NCBI GenBank assembly: GCA_024644005.1 | Contig: JAHELU010000004.1 | Coordinates: forward strand, 1 to 51,011 | Origin: Acidimicrobiales bacterium | GTDB taxonomy: Bacteria; Actinomycetota; Acidimicrobiia; Acidimicrobiales; SZUA-35 | Direction of reading: 5' to 3' | DNA length: 51,011 nucleotides | In this document: positions 9,156 through 17,882 of the stretch, in pieces | How the letters are laid out: each line of letters begins with the position of its first letter | Numbering within the stretch: the first letter of the stretch is position 1 | Notes under the pieces: model-generated | What the model was told of the DNA's origin: nothing | Seen by the model: the letters and a program-made list of their open reading frames with translations, nothing else | Databases searched by the model: none | Translations under genes and position numbers: made by a program

Positions 9156-9836
9156 GTGCTCGCCCCACCGTCGCTCGGACAACGGAGTCGCGAACTGCTG
9201 CTGGGCCGTGATGTCCTGCGGGCCGCCGTGCGCCAGCCTCGGCTGCGGTCGGTCCCCCGAGGCGACGGTGGACCGGTGCTGATGATCACCGGCTTCGGCG
9301 GTACCGATGGCTCGCTGTTCCCGTTGCGGCTCTTCCTGCGTCGTCTCGGTCACGATGCCCGACCGGCCGATGTGGGGCGGGTCGGCGATGACGTCGAGGC
9401 GCTCTACCCCGAGATCGGTCGCCGCTGCCAGGCGCTGGCCGAGCAGACCGGGCGGTCGGTGGCGCTGGTGGGATGGAGCATCGGGGGCGTGCTGGCCAGG
9501 GAGGCGGCTCGCGATCATCCTCGGCTCGTCCGGCGGGTGATCACGTTCGGCACCCCGGTCGAGGGCGGGCCGAGCTACACGGCTCTGGCCGGCAGGTACA
9601 GCGCGGCCAGACTGGCCCAGATCCGATCCCGGATCGCCGAGCGGAACCAGACGCCGATAACCGTGCCGGTCACGGCGATCTGGAGCCCGAACGATGGCAT
9701 CGTCAGCCCGGCGGCCTGCGTCGATCGCGTCACGCCGGGAGTCGAGAACCTCCGGGTGTCGAGCACCCACATCGGTATGGGGATAGATCCGGACGTCTGG
9801 GCCGCCACGGCCGGCCGACTCGCCGCCGGCTCCTGA
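9156..9836 (+). CDS. alpha/beta hydrolase (lipase-like)
   Basis: GPVLMITGFGGTDGS, VALVGWSIGGVLAREAA nucleophile elbow, VTAIWSPNDGIV, SSTHIGM; GTG start preceded by TAGGCT-N6. Confidence 0.85.
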   Translation: MLAPPSLGQRSRELLLGRDVLRAAVRQPRLRSVPRGDGGPVLMITGFGGTDGSLFPLRLFLRRLGHDARPADVGRVGDDVEALYPEIGRRCQALAEQTGRSVALVGWSIGGVLAREAARDHPRLVRRVITFGTPVEGGPSYTALAGRYSAARLAQIRSRIAERNQTPITVPVTAIWSPNDGIVSPAACVDRVTPGVENLRVSSTHIGMGIDPDVWAATAGRLAAGS

Positions 9837-9864
9837 CGCCGGGCGACCGGATCAGCTGTCCGGA

Positions 9865-10848
9865 TCAGCTGTCGAGACCCCGCAGCGGTAGGCCAGCCGC
9901 CTCGTAGCAGCGGTCGATCAGCTCCATCTGAGCGACCGCATCGTCCGGTCCGGTCAGCAGCGGGGCGCCGTGCTCGACCGCCGCCAGGAACGCATCGAGC
10001 TGGTAGGCATAGCTGGGACGGCGATCCACGTGCTCCACCGTTTGCTCGTCCCCGACGGTGAGCTCGATCCGGTGTCCCGACTGGGGGACCAGCGGCCCGA
10101 CCACGTGCAGTCGGCCAGCGTCGCCGACCACGGTGAAGTCGGCCCTGGTCTCGACCCCGGCCCGCATGTCACCCGAGGTGGTGGCGGCGATGCCGGAGGG
10201 AAACGTCAGCTCGGCGGCGAGATAGGTGTCGACGTGCTCCGGACCGGTCTCGGCGGTGGCCGATACCGAATCCGGTTCCTCGCCGGTGAGATGGCGGACC
10301 CACGACAGCGGGTAGCAGCCGATGTCCATGGTCACGCCCCCGCCCAGCCGGTAGATGTTGCGAATGTTGTCCGGGTCGGGAATCGCCACGTTGAACGTTG
10401 CGTCGATCGTTCGCACCGTGCCGAGGATGCCGCTGTCGACGATCTCCTTCGCCCGCTCGAACAGCGGGTGGTACCGGTAGTGGAAGGCGTCCATGAGCAC
10501 CAGACCCGTCGTCTGCGCCACCTCGGCCATCTCCCGTGCCTCCCGGGCGTTGCTGGCCAGCGACTTCTCGCAGAGCACGTGCTTGCCGGCCCGGAGGGCG
10601 TTGATGGTCCAGTCGTGGTGCATCGAGATCGGGAGGGGGACGTAGACCGCATCGATGTCAGGATCGGCGACCACGTCGTCGTAGGTCTGGTGAACCACCG
10701 GGATGTCGTGCCATCGGGCGAACTCGGCGGCCCGTTGCGGATCGCGGCTGGCCACGCAGTGGACCGATGCGGCCGGTTCGTCCCGACAGGGGGCGATCAG
10801 CGCTCGGGGCGTGATGTGGGCGGTGCTGAGCGTGCCGAAGCGGATCAT
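9865..10848 (-). CDS. Gfo/Idh/MocA-family oxidoreductase
   Basis: MIRFGTLSTAHITPRALI...AVYVPLPISMHHDWTINALRAGKHVLCEKSLASN. Confidence 0.9.
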   Translation of the reverse strand: MIRFGTLSTAHITPRALIAPCRDEPAASVHCVASRDPQRAAEFARWHDIPVVHQTYDDVVADPDIDAVYVPLPISMHHDWTINALRAGKHVLCEKSLASNAREAREMAEVAQTTGLVLMDAFHYRYHPLFERAKEIVDSGILGTVRTIDATFNVAIPDPDNIRNIYRLGGGVTMDIGCYPLSWVRHLTGEEPDSVSATAETGPEHVDTYLAAELTFPSGIAATTSGDMRAGVETRADFTVVGDAGRLHVVGPLVPQSGHRIELTVGDEQTVEHVDRRPSYAYQLDAFLAAVEHGAPLLTGPDDAVAQMELIDRCYEAAGLPLRGLDS

Positions 10849-10991
10849 CGGGAACACGCCGCTCCGATGGCCTCCGGACTCCACTCGCCGATGCGCGTCA
10901 TGTCGGAGACGAGGGCGTACACGGCCTCCGGTGGGGCGTCGATCTCGATCGATGCCTGTTCGAACGTGATGGCGTCGTCCGGCCGTTGCAT
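10845..10991 (-). pseudogene. truncated SRPBCC (START/polyketide cyclase-like) N-terminal remnant, 48 aa
   Basis: MQRPDDAITFEQASIEIDAPPEAVYALVSDMTRIGEWSPE then ends; stop overlaps the ATG of the Gfo/Idh gene. Confidence 0.55.
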
Positions 10992-11019
10992 CGTGTCAGG
11001 GTAGTGCCACACGGGCGCT

Positions 11020-11085
11020 GACAGCACGGTGACAGCTGGGGGACAGCATGGGGACTGCACGGGGACGGCACCGGGACGGCACGGT
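11020..11085. repeat. six tandem 11-bp units, consensus GACRGCAYGGG
   Basis: gacagcacggt|gacagctgggg|gacagcatggg|gactgcacggg|gacggcaccgg|gacggcacggt, exact 11-bp period in the gap between 10991 and 11132. Confidence 0.85.
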
Positions 11086-11131
11086 GGCCGGAGCGCATTC
11101 GCCGGAGGCGGTGCAGCGGGGATAGAACGGG

Positions 11132-12613
11132 ATGGTGACCGACGCTGCCACCGATCAGTTCGAGGGGAAGTGGCTGGCGTTCGCGGCGATCGGGTTGGCC
11201 TTCGTCACCAATGTCCTGGCGATGAGCATGGTCTTCGTGGCCCTGCCGTCGATCGCCGACGACTTCGGGGTGACCCTGCGATCGGTGGCCTGGGTGGTCA
11301 TCGCCCAGTCGCTGACGATCAGCTCGCTCATGCTGCCGATGGGTCGGGTGGCCGACATCGTCGGTCGGCGTCGCCTGCACCTGCTCGGTCTGGTGTTGTT
11401 CGGTGTCGGCTCGGTGGCGGTGGCGGCGGCCCCGACGTTCGGCTTGCTGATCGCGGCCAGGGTGCTGATGGCCGTCGGCAACGCCATGGGTCAGTCTGTC
11501 GGCACGGCGATGGTTGTGGCGGTCTTCCCACCCGGCGAGCGAGGCAAGGCCATCGGCAGCCAAACCACGGCGGTGGCCATCGGAGCCGCCTCGGGACCCA
11601 TCGTCGGGGGACTGATCCTCCAGGTGCTTCCCTGGGAAGCGATGTTCCTGCTGTTGCTCGTCCCGATAGCGGCGGCTTTCGTCGCAGGCTCGATCATCCT
11701 GTCCGAGGAGCGGGTCAGCCCTCAGGCCGATCGCCGGGTCGTCGGCTTCGACTGGGGCGGTGCGGTGCTGTCGGCCGTGATGGTGGTCTGCCTGGTCCTC
11801 ACCATCAACAACCCGCTCGCCCTCGACTGGACCTCGCCGGTGATCCTGGGCGGGATCGTCGTGGTCGTCGCGCTCTTCGGCGCCTGGGTCCGATGGGAGC
11901 AGCGAACGCCCGATCCGATGCTGGAGATGTCGCTGTTCCGGAACCGGGCGTTCAGCGCTGCCGTCGGGGCCCGACTGGTCGGCTTCATGGGCGCAACCGC
12001 GGTGTTCTTCCTGGCCCCCGTGTTCCTGATCAGCCTCCGGTCGATGAGTGCGGCCGCCACTGGCGGGGTGCTGTTCCTGAACTCGCTCGGCATGGGAGTG
12101 GCGGCGCAGGCCTCGGGCCGGCTGTCCGACCGGTTCGGTGCCCAGCGGTTCTCGGTGGCTGGCTTCGGCCTGTTCACGGTGTCCGCATTCGGGTGGTCCG
12201 TCATCGATCGGTCGACGCCGGTGGCGCTGATCCTGCCGCTGATGCTCGTGACCGGGCTGTCGGTCGGGCTGTGGAACGTGCCGAACAACAGCACGATCAT
12301 GGGCTCGGTCCCGGCCAACCGGCACGGTGTGGTAGGGGCATTCACCAACCTGGTGCGGAACATGGGCAACGTCACCGGTCAGGCGCTGGCCTCGGCGGTC
12401 ATCGTCGGGATCATGACCTCCAAGGGCTTCGACATCCCGCTGAGCGACATCGCCGACTCCATACCGGCCGGCGATGCCTTTCTCTCGGGCTGGCGATGGA
12501 CGTTCCGTATCGCCGTCGGGCTGTCGATGGTCGGGATGTTCATGGCCGCCACCGGATCCCAACCGAGGCCCGAGCGACAACCGGTTGCCGCACGGGCCTC
12601 GACCGGTCGCTGA
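11132..12613 (+). CDS. MFS transporter (DHA2/EmrB-QacA-like)
   Basis: Multiple TM segments; LMLPMGRVADIVGRRRLHLLGLVLFGVGS, AIGAASGPIVGGLILQVLPWEAMFLLLLVPI; start could be GTG 11135 (TAGAAC-N6-GTG). Confidence 0.9.
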   Translation: MVTDAATDQFEGKWLAFAAIGLAFVTNVLAMSMVFVALPSIADDFGVTLRSVAWVVIAQSLTISSLMLPMGRVADIVGRRRLHLLGLVLFGVGSVAVAAAPTFGLLIAARVLMAVGNAMGQSVGTAMVVAVFPPGERGKAIGSQTTAVAIGAASGPIVGGLILQVLPWEAMFLLLLVPIAAAFVAGSIILSEERVSPQADRRVVGFDWGGAVLSAVMVVCLVLTINNPLALDWTSPVILGGIVVVVALFGAWVRWEQRTPDPMLEMSLFRNRAFSAAVGARLVGFMGATAVFFLAPVFLISLRSMSAAATGGVLFLNSLGMGVAAQASGRLSDRFGAQRFSVAGFGLFTVSAFGWSVIDRSTPVALILPLMLVTGLSVGLWNVPNNSTIMGSVPANRHGVVGAFTNLVRNMGNVTGQALASAVIVGIMTSKGFDIPLSDIADSIPAGDAFLSGWRWTFRIAVGLSMVGMFMAATGSQPRPERQPVAARASTGR

Positions 12614-12651
12614 TCGTCAGCTGTTCCGCCCCGGCCCGGTCGAGCGCCGCC

Positions 12652-13575
12652 TCACCCGGTGTCAGGACTCCTCGTGGCGGCGTAACCCCGACGCATGAAG
12701 TCCCGCAGGTACTCCCGGTACACCAGCGGCCCATGACGCTTCGGATGGTCCTCGTCGACACAGCTCGCCACCGGGTCGACGATCGTGTCGACCCTGGGAT
12801 CGAAGAAGAACGGGATGGCGTAGCGGTCGACGGAGCCATCGCTGCGGACCCGGTGGCGGGTCGACAGGAACCGGTCGTTGGTCCATCGCCGCAGCATGTC
12901 ACCGGCATTCACCACGAACGACTCCGGTTCCTGGGAGACCGGCAGCCATCGGCCGGACGGGTCCTGGATCTCCAGCCCGGCCACCGGGTTCGTCGGCAAC
13001 ATCGTCATGAACCCGGCATCGGAGTGGGGGTCGATGCCCCACTGACCGTCCGCGCCCGGCACGGCCGGGTAGTGGGTCATGCGGAGGGTGGCGAGGGCCG
13101 GATCGAAGAACTGCCGGAAGTAGTCGGCCGGCATCCCGGCGGCCAGCGCATACAGCGGGAGGAGCTGCTGGCCGAGCCGGTCCATCGCCCGGTAGTAGCC
13201 GGTCACCGCCTCCCGGAAGCCGGGGAGCTGCGAGCCGTCGGGGAACCGGTTCCGCTTCGAGCCCGGCCGGGCCATGAAGAACGCGGCGTTCAGTGCCGGT
13301 AGGTCGCCCTGCCTGGCACCGCCGAGGGGCACGTAGCCCATCGTCGCCGGGCCCATGGCGTCGGCCGTCTTGGTCGCCGTCGGCAGGGCGTGGTAGCGGG
13401 CGGCCCAGCGGTAGATGTCGTCGACCTGCTCCCAGCCGATCCCGTGGCCGACGATCGACAGGAAGCCCACCTCGGTCAGGGCCGCCCTCAGCTGTTCGGC
13501 GGCCGCTCCGGTGGCGACCCGGTCGCCGCCGCGATGGCCGGTCAGGTCGATCACCGGGAGGGTGAGGACAGTCAC
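12652..13575 (-). CDS. isopenicillin N synthase-like 2OG/Fe(II) oxygenase
   Basis: GTG start; LPVIDLTG..., GFLSIVGHGI, WGIDPHSDAGFMTML (HxD), NAGDMLRRWTNDRFLSTRHRV. Confidence 0.88.
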   Translation of the reverse strand: MTVLTLPVIDLTGHRGGDRVATGAAAEQLRAALTEVGFLSIVGHGIGWEQVDDIYRWAARYHALPTATKTADAMGPATMGYVPLGGARQGDLPALNAAFFMARPGSKRNRFPDGSQLPGFREAVTGYYRAMDRLGQQLLPLYALAAGMPADYFRQFFDPALATLRMTHYPAVPGADGQWGIDPHSDAGFMTMLPTNPVAGLEIQDPSGRWLPVSQEPESFVVNAGDMLRRWTNDRFLSTRHRVRSDGSVDRYAIPFFFDPRVDTIVDPVASCVDEDHPKRHGPLVYREYLRDFMRRGYAATRSPDTG

Positions 13576-15125
13576 GGCGAGCCCCGATCGAGCCGCTCGA
13601 CCAGCTCGAGCTTCTGGACCTTGCCCATCGGGTTCCGGGGCAGCTCGGTGACGACCACCACCTGTTTCGGGCACTTGTAGCCGGCCAGGCGGTGGCGGCA
13701 GTGGTCGACGATCTGGTCAGGCTCCAGCGACCGTCCCGGCTTCGCCACCACGACAGCGGTGACCCGCTCGCCCCAGGTCTCGTCGGCCAGACCGACCACG
13801 GCGGCCTCGGCGATCGCATCGTGCTCGACGAGGACGCGCTCCACCTCGGCGCAGTACACGTTCTCCCCGCCGGAGATGATCATGTCCTTCACCCGGTCCA
13901 CGATGGTCAGCCGCCCGTCGGGCAGACGGATCCCGATGTCGCCGGAACGGCAGAACCCGTCGTCCGTCAGCGCCGCGGCAGTCGCCGCCGGGTTGCCGAG
14001 GTAGCGGCCGAACGGCGTGAGCGAGCGGGCCACCACTTCACCGGGGGCACCGGTGGGACAGGACCGGCCCTGCTCGTCTCGCACGTCGATCTCGGTACCC
14101 AGCACCGGCCAGCCGACCGAATGGGGGACGAGGTCCGATCGCTGCTTGACCTCGTACGTCACCCAGCCGCCCTCCGTCCAGCCGTAGGCCTCGGTGATGT
14201 TGGCCCTGGGGAAGACGTCGAAGGCCCGGTCGAGCAGCGACATCGGGCCGGGAGCACCCGACGACAGCAGCCACTCCAGCGCATCGAGCGGTGGCTTGCC
14301 GGCTGCCTCCCACGCCTCGGCCACCATGGCGGTCATCGACGGCACGAGGAACACCCAGGTGGCGTTGCGGGCGTACTCGTCGAGCGCCATCTCTGCGTCG
14401 AAGTCGACGAGCAACCGGTTCCGGCCTCCGGCGGCGAGATGGGCCAGGCTGAGGCCGCCGTACGACATGTGGAACACCGGTCCCGGCGTCGACAGCACCT
14501 GGCCGGGGCTCAGGCCGAACGTCCACGCCCACTGGGCGAACCTGGTCAGCAGCCCGCCGTTGGTCACCGTCGACCCCTTGGGGAAGCCGGTGGTCCCACT
14601 GGTGTAGGCGACGAGGGCCAGTCGGTCCGCCGCCTCGGGCCCCGACGGGCCCTCCCAGCGCGATCCGGCGCCGTCGCCGAGCGGGGTGACCGTTGCGACG
14701 TCGACGACGGTGGCCCCCGCCGCCCCGGCCGCCTGCGAGGCGGTCGCCGCCATCGACCCGCCCGTCACGATCACCTCGGCCTCGCTGTCCGAGAGGACGA
14801 ACTGGACCTCGGGGGCGGCCAGGCGGTTGTTGATCGGCACCGCCGCCGCGCCGATGCGCTGGCAGGCCAGGTAGGCGGCCAGGTGATCGACCGAGTTCGG
14901 CAACAGGATGGCCACCATCGGGCCGTCCGAGCCCGGTGGCAGGGGACCGAGCGCGGACGACAACGCGTCCGCCAGGGTCTCCACCCGGCTCCAGACGCGG
15001 CCATAGGTCCACGTCTCGACCGGGGCCGAGCGGTCCCTGGGGGAGAGCACCTCCACCGCCACCCGATCGGGAGCCGAGCGGGCGACGGCGGCGACGCAGT
15101 CTGCCACCGTCCACCCCGGGTTCAT
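13572..15125 (-). CDS. AMP-dependent acyl-CoA synthetase/ligase
   Basis: LVAYTSGTTGFPKGSTVT, YGWTEGGWVTYE, GFCRSGDIG, IVDRVKDMIISGGENVYCAEVE, PRNPMGKVQK. Confidence 0.93.
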   Translation of the reverse strand: MNPGWTVADCVAAVARSAPDRVAVEVLSPRDRSAPVETWTYGRVWSRVETLADALSSALGPLPPGSDGPMVAILLPNSVDHLAAYLACQRIGAAAVPINNRLAAPEVQFVLSDSEAEVIVTGGSMAATASQAAGAAGATVVDVATVTPLGDGAGSRWEGPSGPEAADRLALVAYTSGTTGFPKGSTVTNGGLLTRFAQWAWTFGLSPGQVLSTPGPVFHMSYGGLSLAHLAAGGRNRLLVDFDAEMALDEYARNATWVFLVPSMTAMVAEAWEAAGKPPLDALEWLLSSGAPGPMSLLDRAFDVFPRANITEAYGWTEGGWVTYEVKQRSDLVPHSVGWPVLGTEIDVRDEQGRSCPTGAPGEVVARSLTPFGRYLGNPAATAAALTDDGFCRSGDIGIRLPDGRLTIVDRVKDMIISGGENVYCAEVERVLVEHDAIAEAAVVGLADETWGERVTAVVVAKPGRSLEPDQIVDHCRHRLAGYKCPKQVVVVTELPRNPMGKVQKLELVERLDRGSP

Positions 15126-16405
15126 CGGGCGGCCTTCCCCGCTCGACCGATGACAACGGACGCGTTCTGGCCGCCGAAGCCGAACGAGTTGACCTGGAAC
15201 GTGTCGATCGCAACGGGACGCGGCTCACCGAGCGCGACATCGAAGGCGATCTCGGGGTCGAGCACCGTGGTGCCCGCCACGTTGACCAGCCGACCCGATT
15301 CCATGGCCCGGATGCCGGCCATGATGCTCATGGCCCCGGACGATGCGCCGGTGTGGCCGGTATGACCCTTGATGCCGGTCACCACCAGGCCGTCGTTGCC
15401 GGTGAACACCCGGTTGATGGCCCGTATCTCGGCTGTATCGCCCTTCGGGGTGCCGGTGGCGTGGGCCACGACGGCGTCGATGTCGCCGGGGCCGACCCCG
15501 GCCGCGGCCTGGGCCTGCTCCATCACCAGCTCCTCCCACCGGCCGTCGGGTTCCGGCGAGCTGGGGTGGTGGGCATCGGCCAGCGAGCCGTAGCCCTCGA
15601 GCCAGGCCAGCACCGTCGCCCCTCTGGCCAGGGCGTGATCGGCCGTCTCGAGCACGAAGAAGGCAGAGCCCTCGCCGGACACGATGCCGACCCGGTCTGC
15701 GGCGAAGGGCAGCATGGCCCTGGCCGGATCGTGCTGTCCGGTGCTCATTCCGTAGCTCTGCTCGGCCACGTTCACGGCGGCCCGGAAGTGGCTGCGGCCG
15801 GGATCGCAGGTGTAGCCCCCCTCGGTCGCTCCGACGAGGGCGATGTCGGCCGATCCCGCCCGCAGGTGGAGTGCCGCGGTGCCGAGGGCGTCGAGCGAGG
15901 ACGCGCAGGCCGTGGTCACGGTGATCGATGGGCCATGGAGGCCGTTGGCCATGCAGATCTGGGCCGCCGCCATGTTCGGCCAGATCGTGATCTGCGTCTT
16001 GGGGTCGATGGCGGCAGCGCCGCCGCGGTCGTAATCCCACTGGGCCCTGGCCACCGAGAACAGACCGCCCATCGAGGTCCCGTGGACCACCGCGGTGCGG
16101 ACCGGGTCGAGCCCATCCGGCCCGAGCCCGGCATGGGCGACCGCCTGGTTGCAGGCCGCGACGGCGAAGCGGGCGAACCCGTCCGTGCCGGCCACGACCC
16201 GGTCGTCCATCCACGCATTGGGATCGAAGCCGTCGGCCACCGCGCCGTACAGCCCGCCGCCGAGCTCGTCGGCCCACGGGGCGGGGCGAATGCCGATCCG
16301 GCCGGCCAGCAGCCCATCGCAGAGCTCGTCGGCCGACAGCCCGATCGGTGAGACCGCCCCCAGTCCCGTTATGGCCAGTCCCCGATCCGCAGCGGCCCGA
16401 TCCAC
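15122..16405 (-). CDS. beta-ketoacyl-ACP synthase (KAS II/FabF-like)
   Basis: ITGLGAVSPIGLS, TTACASSLDALG (catalytic Cys), VVAHATGTPKGDTAEI and KGHTGHTGASSG (His), NSFGFGGQNASVVI. Confidence 0.92.
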   Translation of the reverse strand: MDRAAADRGLAITGLGAVSPIGLSADELCDGLLAGRIGIRPAPWADELGGGLYGAVADGFDPNAWMDDRVVAGTDGFARFAVAACNQAVAHAGLGPDGLDPVRTAVVHGTSMGGLFSVARAQWDYDRGGAAAIDPKTQITIWPNMAAAQICMANGLHGPSITVTTACASSLDALGTAALHLRAGSADIALVGATEGGYTCDPGRSHFRAAVNVAEQSYGMSTGQHDPARAMLPFAADRVGIVSGEGSAFFVLETADHALARGATVLAWLEGYGSLADAHHPSSPEPDGRWEELVMEQAQAAAGVGPGDIDAVVAHATGTPKGDTAEIRAINRVFTGNDGLVVTGIKGHTGHTGASSGAMSIMAGIRAMESGRLVNVAGTTVLDPEIAFDVALGEPRPVAIDTFQVNSFGFGGQNASVVIGRAGKAAR

Positions 16406-16499
16406 CGTCGGTTCCCCCTGTCCTCGCTGGCCCGGAGCCTAGCAAAGGGCCAACCGCCGGCCCGAAACGGCCGAGCGACGGCCCGACCCGCTCGATGGC

Positions 16500-17813
16500 T
16501 CACGCCGGCGGCCCGTCGACGGCCCGATCTCGGGCTCGGGCCAGCATGGTGTAGCGGGCGTTGATCCGGCTGGCGTCTGCGCTGGACCAGCCGGCCCCTT
16601 CCAGGTGGTCGAGGAAGGTGTCGAGGACCGGGGCGAACGTGGTCTCGTGCGGTGTGCGCAACGCCGGCGGGACGATCACCTCGTGGCCCAGTTCCGAGGC
16701 CTGCAACGTGAGTCCGGGGAACTCCTCCCGCCACTCATCGAGTCGCTGGGCGAGTCGGTCCTCCAGCCGATCGTCGGTCTCCCCGTCACGGCCGGACGGA
16801 CCGATGTGGATCTGCGACTCGTGGCCGGTCTCCCGGCCCGCTCGCAGGACGACGCGGGCGCCGGTGCCCTCCGCCACCGAGCGGTGCTCGTCGCCTCCTC
16901 CCGGTTCGCATCGGAGCCGCCACTTCGTTCGCTGCCGGACCCGGACCCCGTCGAGCCGGTAGTCGATCAGGCCGTTGCAGGCCAGGTCGAGCACGCCATG
17001 ACGAACGGCCGCCGAGAGCGAGGGCGGAAAGGCCGGCTCACCGGTGCTCTCCACGAACACGTCGAGGGGAACCGCTGTCGTCCATCGCCGGGCGCCGTCG
17101 ATGACGAAGCCCGGCTTCGCCGCGTCGCTGCCGCCGGCCGCGTCGCTGCCGCCCGCCGCCTCGATGAGCCACTGGGCCTGATCGACGAGGTGCGACTGGA
17201 TGTCGACCACGCCGTCGCCCTGGATGCTGACGTCGTAGTACCAGGGTGGGCGGCGCAACGGCCGGCCGTCGACGGTCTTGCAGAGATGATGGATGGACTC
17301 GAACCACAGCGCCGGTTGCCGATCGGGGCGCTCGGTGAACCGGCCGAAGACCGATTCGGTGGCCACGATGCGACGCCGTATCCGGGTGGCGATGGCGTGG
17401 CGCTCGGTCATGAGGTCGAGCGCCAGTGGCGGCCCAGCGGTGATCCGATCGAGGTCGGGCAGTGCCTCGCTCGTCGTGATCAAGGGCTTGTCGGCCAGGA
17501 CGTGGAAGCCTGCGTCGTGGAGCCGCCGTATCGCCGGCAACTTCGCGCTGTTCCGCCCCGCCACCACGACCACGTCACCACGGCGCTCGGCGATCAGCCG
17601 GGCCAGCGGCTCATCGCTGCGGTGGACCCGGATCTCCCACGCGGTCGGGTCGGTCGTCCTCGCGTTGAATCCGTCGACGAGGCCGAGGAAGGCATCGAGC
17701 TCCGGGCCGTCCGAGCCGTACACGTGGACCGATCGATCGACACGCGGGTTGCGGTCCCGGAGCACGAGGGCGGCATGGAAGTGACCGGGTTCCAGGACCA
17801 GGAGGGTGTGCAT
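16500..17813 (-). CDS. putative oxidoreductase, Gfo/Idh/MocA-like
   Basis: MHTLLVLEPGHFHAALVL..., DVVVVAGRNSAKLPAIRRLHDAGFHVLADKPLI. Confidence 0.8.
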   Translation of the reverse strand: MHTLLVLEPGHFHAALVLRDRNPRVDRSVHVYGSDGPELDAFLGLVDGFNARTTDPTAWEIRVHRSDEPLARLIAERRGDVVVVAGRNSAKLPAIRRLHDAGFHVLADKPLITTSEALPDLDRITAGPPLALDLMTERHAIATRIRRRIVATESVFGRFTERPDRQPALWFESIHHLCKTVDGRPLRRPPWYYDVSIQGDGVVDIQSHLVDQAQWLIEAAGGSDAAGGSDAAKPGFVIDGARRWTTAVPLDVFVESTGEPAFPPSLSAAVRHGVLDLACNGLIDYRLDGVRVRQRTKWRLRCEPGGGDEHRSVAEGTGARVVLRAGRETGHESQIHIGPSGRDGETDDRLEDRLAQRLDEWREEFPGLTLQASELGHEVIVPPALRTPHETTFAPVLDTFLDHLEGAGWSSADASRINARYTMLARARDRAVDGPPA

Positions 17814-17882
17814 GGCAAGGCACCGTAGGCCCGGGGTCCTGCGCTGGCCATCGCCGCCGCAGCATCGTGCGATGATGGCTCG

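Noticed and set aside
11020-11085. 11-bp tandem repeats as a CRISPR array
   Set aside because: Contiguous short units without spacers and no cas genes in the window
10898-13302. Very long ORFs antisense to or shifted from the MFS gene (10898-12580 minus; 11029-13302 plus)
   Set aside because: Arg/His/Gly/Pro-rich translations typical of shadow frames in high-GC DNA; the MFS frame has a clear family signature
13692-16351. Plus-strand ORFs 13692-15365 and 14936-16351
   Set aside because: Antisense to acyl-CoA synthetase and KAS genes with intact catalytic motifs; low-complexity shadow translations
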